Shown here: positions 23,854 through 32,784 of the stretch, one piece after another
Position numbering within the stretch: the first letter of the stretch is position 1
Layout: every line of letters begins with the position of its first letter
Source: Colletotrichum lupini
Taxonomy: Eukaryota > Ascomycota > Sordariomycetes > Glomerellales > Glomerellaceae
Direction: 5' to 3'
Length of the DNA: 64,000 nucleotides
NCBI RefSeq assembly: GCF_023278565.1
Contig: NC_064672.1
Coordinates: 1,922,001-1,986,000, forward strand
Notes under the pieces: model-generated
The model's database searches: none
The model's input: only the letters and a program-made list of their open reading frames with translations
Told to the model about the DNA's origin: nothing
Position numbers and translations under genes: made by a program

Positions 23854-25740
23854 TCATACTTGATATCGTGACCGCCGTCGCCTCGGATCATGAGTCCTGT
23901 CGCGGCTCCTCTCGCGGCTCCTCTCGCGGCTCCTCTCACGGCTCTTGCCACGGCTCCTATCTTCATAGACTACGTGCTCCTCTGGTGTCAGAAACTTGGT
24001 CTCATAATAGGCCTTCTGAAAATGCCACCACACTCGCCAGCCAATCACGATGGCGATAGTTAAGGGCAAGCTGACGGCCCAGTAGATCCAAAACTGTGGC
24101 ACGACGGTGGGCTCGGCACCGCCGTCATCGTCGCTTGACGATGAAGCTTGCCAGTTGAAAAAGGACATGCTAAAAATTGTCTGTCGAGAAAACTGGTCAG
24201 CGATGCTTCGTGAATATATGCCAGCAGTGCTGGGCACCTCAAGAGTCAAGACTAAAGGCAATTCAATGAGGCGGTAAGACTTACGGCTACAAAGGTTGGA
24301 GGAAGGAATATCATCGTCACCACTGCCATTGTCTTCATAGCTGTGCTGTCCATTCCGGCTTGCGCTGCGACTTGCCCGGCTTGTGTTGATTGCTGCATAT
24401 TGAGGCTATTCCCGGCTTGGGCGATGAGATTGTAGAGCTGACGTGCGTCAAACGTTAGCGATGATGGATGACTTCACTCTTGATCCTCACTGCATCGATG
24501 TCTTTCGAAAATTCCTTACCACGTTGAATTGTAGTTCCAGCCTGGACTGCATCCTGGTTGCATATGATGAGATAGACTGCGCATCTCGCTCCAGAAGGTC
24601 GATGAAGCCGCAGAGCTGCAGATCTGCCTCCGGGGGCGTATGTGCCTCGCGAGGGTGAGCCTTGACATCGTCATTGACACGGCGGAGAAATTTGACGTAT
24701 TCTTCGTCCCACTCGAGAGTCCCCTTCATATTGATTACATCAGTGGCCGTGGTGCTAATCCGTGCGGTCGTGTGAATCCTCGGCTTCTCGCCCAAGACCA
24801 TAGCCTTCACTTCTTCCACAATGCGTTGATCCTGGACGGTTCTCCCGGAAAGCCGAGCTGTCTGGGTAACCCCGATAGCCTTTTCAATTTCCGCTGTCAT
24901 GGAGCTCAGCTGCCTTCTCATGTCCTCTGCTCTGGTCAAATGGCGTCGGAGGAACAAGGTGGGGAGCAGTAGGGGATGAGACAGGAGTCTCCGTGATGAC
25001 TTGAGTATCTCCTGAATAGCTTCAATGTGAGGTGCAATTGGTTTCTTGGTGAATTTCAACTTGTTGGAGAAGATGTCCCAGCCGTGAATGAAGGCAAGAG
25101 TTGTGCGGGTCTCAAAATGGTGGGACATTGCCATGCCTAGATTTCCAAGCTGGAACATCTGAGGCTGTTTTATTGTTAGGACTGGAGCAGTACGTTATCA
25201 ATTGATCACTCGCATGTACTAGAAATGTTGTTACATTGCCCGTACCTAATGCCTCGAGCGAGGTTAACGACCGACCGCTCAAGTCTCTTTTGTATTTCAG
25301 ATGAGCGTGTTGGGTTCCTGTGTTCCCCTCCAATATTGGTAGAGACACAGAGGGCAGCCCAATGACGTGTTCGACCGAAAGAAAAGATTTACGGCTCATA
25401 GCGAACTCTAGAGGTCGAAATCCTAAACGTTCGCACAGCAGTATACGGACTTGTGCCCTTGGACGGGACTGTCGACCTGCGGGTGAAAATTTGCCCCTTT
25501 GACGAAGCCAATCATCAACTTCGAAGTCTTCCAGAGGCCCGGCAAGAATGGGCACCTCTTCAAAATCGCCTTTCGAATAGTTTCTAATCAGCATGGTACC
25601 TGCTCTTCAGCGTGGCGCAAAGAGGAAGTTGAGATCATACCGTCCTCCCACGCTTCCAAGTACGCGAGGTGTCCATCTCCTGGAGACCATTGTGACCGGT
25701 CTTTCCGCTCCAAAATCTCGCGACGCTCCGAGTCAAACAT
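23854..25740 (-). CDS. CorA-like divalent-cation-transporter-fold membrane protein, 534 aa, five exons
   Basis: Model on the minus strand: 25740-25641, 25599-25220, 25164-24520, 24437-24285 and 24180-23854. All junctions keep frame, and intron 2 has a CTAAC branch site. An in-frame stop lies directly upstream of the ATG at 25740. It is the fungal CorA-like type: a soluble N-terminal region (segment RILLCERLGFRPLEF; FQLGNLGMAMSHHF near residue 163), a long helical middle, a coiled-coil lead-in (LQFNV-LYNLIAQ), then TM1 (about 403-436, through TFVATIFSMSFFNW) and TM2 (about 455-478, FWIYWAVSLPLTIAIVIGW). The canonical CorA GMN motif after TM1 is absent, as is usual in this fungal group, so Mg2+ transport is not assured. 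The C-terminus is an Arg/Ser repeat tail. The first intron would be only 41 bp. Confidence 0.75.
23899..23962 (-). repeat. 12-bp repeat encoding Arg/Ser-rich tail
   Basis: Four to five imperfect copies of CTCGCGGCTCCT lie within the last exon of the CorA-like gene. On the minus strand they encode repeats of R-E-R-S / R-D-R-S. Length changes here would keep the frame. Confidence 0.8.
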
Positions 25741-26791
25741 TTAAAATGACGAGAATGGAGCACTTGATGCACAGGTTAATGCAGTCTGACGTTCATCACG
25801 ATTGAGGTCAGGACGTAGCCTGATGATAAACTTCAGTCGATGTTACATGTGCATGATGTGAGATTTTGGGACAGGTCAAGGTGCCCTGAATAACGTGCAT
25901 AATCCCCTACTTCTGGTATCTCGTATCTGCAGAGAAACAATGTGTGCGCCCACGAAATAGATGAGACGATGCCATCACAACAACTTGATAGAATCATATA
26001 GACTCATATGCTGTTGGCACTAGAGGGAGCTGAAGCTGCGGATAAGCGTCTAATAGTCCATGTCTCTCTATGCATTGCCGCACACTGTAAGGATGTATTG
26101 AGTGCTTAGCATTGCATGTTGCTCCACCTTAGTTTGTTGCTCCATCGAACCGACAAGGTGGGAACATAAATCCTTATCACGCGAGGAAATGCTCTACCGG
26201 CAATATCAGCACGCAAGAATGCCATGGCTCTGTCATGACCGGAAGGTGGGGGATTTAACACTGACTACAGAGTCGATCCCAACTCCCCATGAGCTTCTTA
26301 ACTAACTTTTGCCTAGGGGATCAGCCAACTCCAAGAAATATTCCCCCTCGGCCCCCTCCTAGCGGTCACAGGCGGCCCAATGACCACATCCAAGCAGAAA
26401 TTCAGGCTAAATGCATCGTGGAATTGCCGTCGATGAGCGCCCCGGACCCCTGTACCGTCGTACTACCGTGCGGAGAAACGCGGGGTGCGGAGGCCCTGGA
26501 GGCTTTTCACCCGAAATTGGACCCCATGGTTCGGTGATTCCCCATCAACAATAGTCAAGGAAAGCCGAGGGACGATGGACCGGTGCGAGGGTTTCGCGGT
26601 CTCTTCGTGGAGTCTTTTAGGAATCCGTCGCCGAATAATGGGGCGGAAATACGTCAAGGAAAAGTTTCCTAGCTTGGCCGATGGGATACAAACGTTGAAG
26701 ACCACATCATGGCCCGCCATATAAGACTCCAAGGTAAGGCGCGTCATGGTCGTATCGTAAGGTCACAGTCACTTCAAAATCACCTCTCAAG
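25741..26791. promoter_or_regulatory. Divergent promoter region between CorA-like and GH2 genes
   Basis: This 1.05-kb region separates two divergently transcribed genes. A TATAAG lies at 26720-26725, about 67-72 bases upstream of the GH2 ATG. Sequences fitting the CreA/Cre1 carbon-repressor consensus SYGGRG are at 26246-26251 (GTGGGG), 26480-26485 (GCGGGG) and, on the other strand, 26440-26445. Glycosidase genes of this kind are often carbon-repressed, but a degenerate 6-bp site is expected by chance, so control by CreA is only a suggestion. No gene recognised. Confidence 0.3.
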
Positions 26792-29521
26792 ATGATGACG
26801 ACTTCACGACGGTCCTCGTTGCCGACGCGAGCCTTCGGGCTGACTCTCTTGAGCCTGCTGCTGCTCATCCTCAGCCCCGCGAATGCCCTCACCGTCCAGC
26901 CGCGACAGAACTCGTCCACCCCGACCACTGGCGGACGCGAGCGCGTGAGCATCAACAAGGGATGGCGCTTCTGGCGCTCAGAGTTCAACCCAGACGGCCT
27001 CATCTACGATCAGCGCCCGGACCTCGTGAACTTGACCGACACCTTTGCGCTCAAGCCGTGGATCCTGCCGTCTGCCAACGACTTCATCAACGACCCGGCT
27101 AAGCACTACGAGCGCCCCGGTAGCGAGCCCTCGCGCAATGTCTCGTATGCATCAGCGAGCTTTGACGATGCTTCGTGGGAGAGTGTCGATCTGCCTCACG
27201 ATTGGGCTATCGCAGGCCCGTTCTATACCGAGGAGAATCCCATCATTGGTGGTGGAATGGGCCGCTTGCCTGTGCATGGCGTGGGTTGGTACCGTCGATC
27301 ATTGACGGTCATCCCCGAGGATGAGGGCAAGTCCATCTTCCTCGATGTGGATGGAGCCATGTCCTACGCGATGGTGTGGCTCAATGGCTACCTGATCGGT
27401 GGCTGGCCTTACCCGTACAACTCGTTCCGCCTCGATCTCACGGCGCACCTCAAGACTGGACAAGACAACGTTCTCGCCATCCGACTGGACAACCCTCCAG
27501 ACTCGGCACGCTGGTACCCTGGAGGTGGCATCTACCGCAACGTGTGGCTGACCAAGATCAGCCCTGTCCACGTCGCGCAATGGGGAACCTACATCGTCAC
27601 AAAGGACGTCTCCTCCGAGTCTGCTACCGTGGACTTGGTAGTTGATGTCGAGAACAAGGGCGATTCCGACCAGGATGTCGAAGTCTCCACCGAAATCCAC
27701 CTCCTCGACGCTTCGACAGACAAGCCGGGAGCCAAGGTAGCCGAGTTCTCCAGCTCATCAACCTCTGTCACGGCTGGCAGCAAAGCACAAGTCAATGGCT
27801 CAACGACCGTCACATCCCCCCTCCTCTGGGGCCCACCACCGACCCAGAAACCGAACCGCTACGTCGCCGTCACGACAGTCACCGTCGCCGGCGCCGTCGT
27901 CGATACCTACGAAACTCGCTTCGGCATCCGCACCGTAACCTACGACGCGAACCGCGGCCTCCTCGTCAACGGCGAACACGTCCTCATCCAAGGCGTAAAC
28001 AACCACCACGACCTCGGCGCCATCGGCGCAGCCTTCAACACCCGTGCAGCTGAGCGTCAGCTCGAGGTCCTCGAGGAACTCGGCTGCAACGCGATCCGCA
28101 TGTCCCACAACCCGCCCGCCCCGGAACTCCTCGAACTGACAGATAGCCGCGGGTTCCTGGTTATGGATGAGGTGTTTGACTCGTGGTACCGCAACAAGAC
28201 GGCAAACGACTTCCACCTCATCTTCGAGGACTGGCACGAGGCCGACCTACGTGCCATGATGCGCCGTGATCGGAACCACGCCTCCGTCATCATGTGGAGT
28301 TTCGGCAACGAGGTCTCAGAGCAGCAGATTGGCGACCCAGGCACCGTCCCCGCGCTCGAGCTGCACGGCATCGTGGGCGAGGAAGATCCCACCCGGCCCT
28401 CGACAGCGTCGATGAACTTTGCCAAGCCAAACATGTCCTTCCCTACCGCCATGGACGTCCTCAGCTTAAACTACCAGGGCGAAGGCATCCGCGACACACC
28501 AAACTACTCCTTCCTCCCGGGCGTGAGGACACACCCCTTATACGCCGACTTCCACGAGGCCTTCCCGGACAAGATGATCCTCAGCAGCGAGACGGCCTCG
28601 GCGCTGAGCACGCGCGGGACCTACATGTTCCCCGTCACGGGCGACACGGGCGCCCCCGTCAACGACACCTCCGGAGGAAACTCCACCTCGCAGCAGGTCA
28701 GCGCGTACGAGCTCTACTCGGCCAACTTTGGCTCCTCGCCCGACAAGGTCTTCAAGGCGCAGGATACGCACCCCTTTGTGGCGGGCGAATTCGTCTGGAC
28801 GGGCTGGGATTACCTCGGCGAGCCGACGCCGTACTACACGGCGCGCAGCTCCTACTCGGGCATCATCGATCTCGCGGGCTTCAAGAAGGACCGCTTCTTC
28901 CTGTATCAGGCGCGCTGGAGGCCTGATGTCAAGTTTGCGCATGTGCTGCCGCACTGGAACTGGCCTGAGGACCGCGTCGGCGAGGTCACCCCCGTGCATG
29001 TTTTCACGTCGGCGGACGAGGCCGAGTTGTTTGTAAACGGGGTCTCGCAGGGTAGGCAGACGCGCGCGGAGCTGACGTACCGGTTCCGATGGGACGATGT
29101 CGTGTATGAGCCCGGTGAGATCCGGGTCGCGACGTATAAAGCCGGCGCGGAGTGGGCCGAGACGACGGTGCGAACGGTCGGGGCGTCGGCGAAGCTTCGC
29201 GGGTCTGCGGACCGTACGACGATCAAGGCCGACGGCGTGGACTTGTCGTTTGTTACTGTCGAGGTGTTGGATTCGAATGGCGATGTGGTGAGGTTCGCGG
29301 ACGATGAGATTACCTTTTCCGTGAGCGGACCTGGTGAGATTATTGCGACTGACAACGGTGACCCGGCGGACTTGGTTGCGTTCCCGTCGTTGGTCCGCAA
29401 GGCGTACAGCGGTCTTGTGTTGGCTATTGTGAGGTCTGGGGAGGGTGTTGCTGGAGATATCACCGTCACGGCTTCCGGTGCGGGTCTTGAGGGGGTTGAG
29501 GTTGTTGTGAAGACACAGTGA
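26792..29521 (+). CDS. Secreted glycoside hydrolase family 2 enzyme (beta-galactosidase/glucuronidase-like), 909 aa
   Basis: An intronless gene encoding an extracellular GH2 retaining glycosidase that probably trims beta-linked residues from plant polysaccharides. Signal peptide about 1-32 (basic start, Leu-rich core, cleavage after ANA). Domains in order: sugar-binding jelly roll (about 50-265; W-x-x-V-x-L-P-H-D-W, then YPGGGIYRNVWL), Ig-like domain (about 265-390), TIM barrel (about 390-700), a DUF4982-type domain (about 710-785) and a C-terminal Ig/invasin-like domain. In the barrel, HNPPAPELLELTD and SFGNEVSE carry the expected signature, with acid/base Glu507 and probable nucleophile Glu600 in SSETAS. 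Length is normal for bacterial-type secreted GH2 enzymes with extra C-terminal domains. Galactosidase and glucuronidase activity cannot be told apart by eye. Confidence 0.9.
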   Translation: MMTTSRRSSLPTRAFGLTLLSLLLLILSPANALTVQPRQNSSTPTTGGRERVSINKGWRFWRSEFNPDGLIYDQRPDLVNLTDTFALKPWILPSANDFINDPAKHYERPGSEPSRNVSYASASFDDASWESVDLPHDWAIAGPFYTEENPIIGGGMGRLPVHGVGWYRRSLTVIPEDEGKSIFLDVDGAMSYAMVWLNGYLIGGWPYPYNSFRLDLTAHLKTGQDNVLAIRLDNPPDSARWYPGGGIYRNVWLTKISPVHVAQWGTYIVTKDVSSESATVDLVVDVENKGDSDQDVEVSTEIHLLDASTDKPGAKVAEFSSSSTSVTAGSKAQVNGSTTVTSPLLWGPPPTQKPNRYVAVTTVTVAGAVVDTYETRFGIRTVTYDANRGLLVNGEHVLIQGVNNHHDLGAIGAAFNTRAAERQLEVLEELGCNAIRMSHNPPAPELLELTDSRGFLVMDEVFDSWYRNKTANDFHLIFEDWHEADLRAMMRRDRNHASVIMWSFGNEVSEQQIGDPGTVPALELHGIVGEEDPTRPSTASMNFAKPNMSFPTAMDVLSLNYQGEGIRDTPNYSFLPGVRTHPLYADFHEAFPDKMILSSETASALSTRGTYMFPVTGDTGAPVNDTSGGNSTSQQVSAYELYSANFGSSPDKVFKAQDTHPFVAGEFVWTGWDYLGEPTPYYTARSSYSGIIDLAGFKKDRFFLYQARWRPDVKFAHVLPHWNWPEDRVGEVTPVHVFTSADEAELFVNGVSQGRQTRAELTYRFRWDDVVYEPGEIRVATYKAGAEWAETTVRTVGASAKLRGSADRTTIKADGVDLSFVTVEVLDSNGDVVRFADDEITFSVSGPGEIIATDNGDPADLVAFPSLVRKAYSGLVLAIVRSGEGVAGDITVTASGAGLEGVEVVVKTQ

Positions 29522-30459
29522 AAGTGTTCAAGTTTGGTGTACATAAAGGTCTAATACCAGACTAGGTGAAGGGAATCTCATTCAAAGAACGTTAAGAAAC
29601 CGCACAGCCTCAGAGACATTCAATCAGTGATCATCGTGTACCGAGAGTTTGGTAGGTTGCACTCGCACTCGCTGATGAATTGCCTTGCTCGGGGCGTTGG
29701 ACCTGGGAAGAGCCAAATAAATGGGCTGTAAAGTTTAACAGAGTGAGCAGACGCATGACAGGGGCTGCCATAGAACGCATACAAGCGGAATTACCTACCT
29801 AATTTAGGTCGTGCACAAACGGGATGAACTATGGCTTCGAGTCAGGAGTCTCTCGGATCAGCCCCCCAACTAACGTCAGGCGGTTGACCAGCAGAGGTAG
29901 GGCTGAAGAAGGACATGAAGATGGGAATCGAAGATACGGAGCAGGTAAAGACTCTAACAAGTGTCTCGCTGTATTCGGCTCAGCTGCCGATCTCCTCGTA
30001 CTTTCAGCACACCTCGGCCTCTACAATACGGATACAATAGGTCAACTGCTCGCAGCCACGCCGCCCCGTTCAACGGCGCCGGGGAACTAGATTAACGGCG
30101 GAAGGCGGAGCAACACGACCAAATGAACGAAAATAGCAGCAGGTCGCCCCACGGCGAGCGGGTTGTTGACTTGTCCGGCACAGAGATGGGCGTGGGACGG
30201 GTTGACAACTTGATTGTGGAGGGAAACCCGGCATTGTCGAGATTGACCTTCCCCACTAAGACTCCCTGCAGCATCCGCCCTTTACGAGGTTGCATATGAT
30301 CGCCATAATGCAGGACGATGGGCACATTAAGTAAATAAGCTCTACTGTTAAAGATGGCATGCCCATCCCGCCGGCCCGTTCATCTGATCCGTTGATCCTC
30401 TTTCTCGCTATACATCCTGTCAATCGTTTGGATACGTCAGTTTTGAGATCCTTAATACC
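29522..30459. other. Intergenic, 938 bp
   Basis: This lies between the GH2 gene and the aspartic protease gene, both on the + strand, and would contain the 3' end of the first and the promoter of the second. Small open frames on both strands show no family resemblance. Confidence 0.5.
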
Positions 30460-31757
30460 ATGTCGCCCGTCACTCGTTTGTTCTCGGCGGCGGCGGTCGC
30501 GTCAGTTGCGACTGCGGCTGTGCTTGATCTGGGCATTATTGTCGACAATGGCTACGTGAGTTCCATATACAGCCTTTGATAACGACAATACGCAGTAACA
30601 CATGCATCATAGAAAGTTGTCGAGTTCGGCATCGGAACGCCAGCCAAGACATTCCGTCTCCTCTTCGATACGGGAAGCTCCTCTTCGTGGGCGACCGACA
30701 GCCAGTGCCTCGCCAAGGGAAACTGCAACAACGGTAGCGGGTGCGTCTCGCGAACCAAATCCCCTGAGCAAGATCATCCTTCAGGGTCACTAATACATAG
30801 AATGGCAGATACGATCGGTCGGGCTACAGCATCAACGCCTCAACCAGCGGCCACTACACGGGCGAAAGCGCCGTGATCCCCTACCTCGGAGGCGACGTCG
30901 CCGGCCCCACGGTCGCCGAGAAATGGACCATCGGCAACTTCACCTGGGACCAGTCCTTCATCGCCGCAAACGAGAGCAATTGGGCCGCGCTCGCCGCTGA
31001 CGGCTTCATGGGTCTCGGCTTCAGCTCCATCATCGACGGCGGTGCCAACACCGTCGTCGAGACCCTCATGGCGGAAAACCGCCTCGACGCGGCAAAGTTT
31101 GGAATCTACTACGGTACCGAGGCCAAGAACACGAGCGGCGTGCCCGGCGACGGCGTCCTGACGATCGGTGGCTCCCGCGAGCACGAGTATATTGAGGGCG
31201 ACCTCGTCACGATCCCTATCACCCGCGTGGACGGCACCTACGATGTCTGGCGGTCTACGATCCTCAAGGTCAACGGCACACGGACGACGAGCAACGGCAG
31301 CGTCATCGAGACGGAGACGGATTTCGACCAGGCGCGCGTCGTCTTCGACACGGGCGCGGGGTCCATTACCCTCCCGACGAAGCAAAACCTGGCCGTGTAC
31401 GAGTCCATCGGGATGAACTACACGAAGATCCTCAAGGGCGAGCACATCCCGCTCTGCAGCGAGTTCAACTCGTCGTGGTCGTTCAAGTTTACTTTCGGTG
31501 ACTACCGGTACCCGCAGACGATTGAGATCCCGGGCGATCAGTTGGCGCGGCCAGGATTTGCGTACCGGGATGACGCGTGCTGGCCTCCGTTTGAGGATGG
31601 CGCACAGTCTGGGTTCGTGTTGATTGGGACGCCGTTGTTGAGGAACTTTTATACCGTGTGGGATTATGGCTCTGCGGCGAACGAGACGGTGATTGGGAGG
31701 TTTGATCCGACGTTGTCGTTTGGGTACTTGAAGAACAAGACCGCGGCAGCGAAGTGA
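30460..31757 (+). CDS. Secreted A1 (pepsin-family) aspartic protease, 390 aa, three exons
   Basis: Model: 30460-30555, 30613-30740 and 30809-31757; frame is continuous, and intron 2 has a CTAAT branch site. It has an Ala-rich signal peptide (about 1-21). The two catalytic aspartates are Asp51 in FDTGSSSSW and Asp255 in FDTGAGS. The N-terminal lobe motif FGIGTPAKTF precedes the first, and a late IGTPLLRNFYTVWDY segment is the usual C-terminal A1 landmark. C and C pairs (DSQC...GNC; LCSEF...DDAC) fit disulfides. An endopeptidase of the cell surface or medium is expected. The mature domain begins almost directly after the signal peptide (YKVVEFG from residue 32), so the usual propeptide of about 40-60 residues seems to be missing. 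There is no GPI-anchor-like tail; it ends KNKTAAAK. Confidence 0.88.
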
Positions 31758-32784
31758 GGGAGGGTGGATATGGGATGGCAGTGATGGGGTTTGAGATTGT
31801 AGGTCATGGGGGTGAATCATATCAGAACCAGATTTTTGGAACCCATCAAATGCAAAATATTCCATGCGAGCGAATCTTGGAAATCCTTCAACTTGACAGA
31901 CCGGGGGTTCATGCATCGATGCGATCGTGAGCTGAAGATCTTGGATCGCACGTGGAGGAGGACCAGCCAATCCCACCTGGGGGTCAACCAGTTCTACAGA
32001 TCTGCATCGGGCTCGTCTATTTGACTTTTGTTGTGACGTGCCGCACCTTACGGAAAATGGCAGGTGAGTATCTATCACAGGATTTTGATTTGACAGTCTG
32101 GGTGTTGACATGGACTGGGATGGAAGGGTTGATGTGGGTGAGAAAGGGCCCAGACCCAAACTGAGAGGGTGAAGTGAGTGAGTAAACCGTGAGTGAGTGG
32201 CTGAGAGAGAGGCACAGAGTGTAAGTGAGTGTGTGAGTGAGCTGTGAGTGAAGAGTGAGATGAGAGGCCCAGACGCCAAAAGTTCGAGGTGCGGCAACAT
32301 GACGTCGTCGGTGACGTCTTGGCCGAAGTTGCGCCATGTGCCATTGGCTCACAGCAGCGACGCACTCGCCACGCGCCCACGCAACTTTCGCAGCTTCACA
32401 GCGGAGAAGGTGTGGCTGGGAAAAACCTGGAACAAATTGAACTGGAGGGAAGGCAGTTGCACATGCACGAACCGCTCAGTTAATCGTCACTGCTCTGCAT
32501 GGAGTGTCTGGTTGGTTCATTCATCTGCCTTGGTGGTGTAAGAGAGGAAGAGAAATGCAGAAGGAGGGATGGAGGGGGAGGGAAGATGCGGGATATTACT
32601 CCTTGAGCACCGGCTGTCCTTCTGGGCTGCTACGAATGTGTTCTCCTTCATGATACCCTTTACCTACGAAATACCTAGCATTATTCTACCCTCTTTGTGT
32701 CAGATTTTACCTACTCGAAATACCTAATTCTTTCCCGAGTCCCTATCACCGTATCTAGAGAAGGGAGCACATCATCAGACCAAC
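31758..32784. other. Intergenic with GAGT microsatellite, 1.03 kb
   Basis: This lies between the protease and the DUF676-like gene. It contains a GTGAGT/GAGTGA-rich tract at 32171-32265. Open frames through the tract translate to low-complexity Ser/Leu/Thr/His peptides and are not credible genes. Confidence 0.55.
32171..32265 (+). repeat. Degenerate (GTGA/GAGT)n microsatellite
   Basis: About 95 bp rich in GTGAGTGAGT and AGTGAG units, interrupted and imperfect. It lies about 520-610 bases upstream of the next start codon. Confidence 0.75.

Noticed and set aside
32017..32380. Ser/Leu/Thr/His-rich frames on the minus strand
   Set aside because: They are translations of the GAGT microsatellite.
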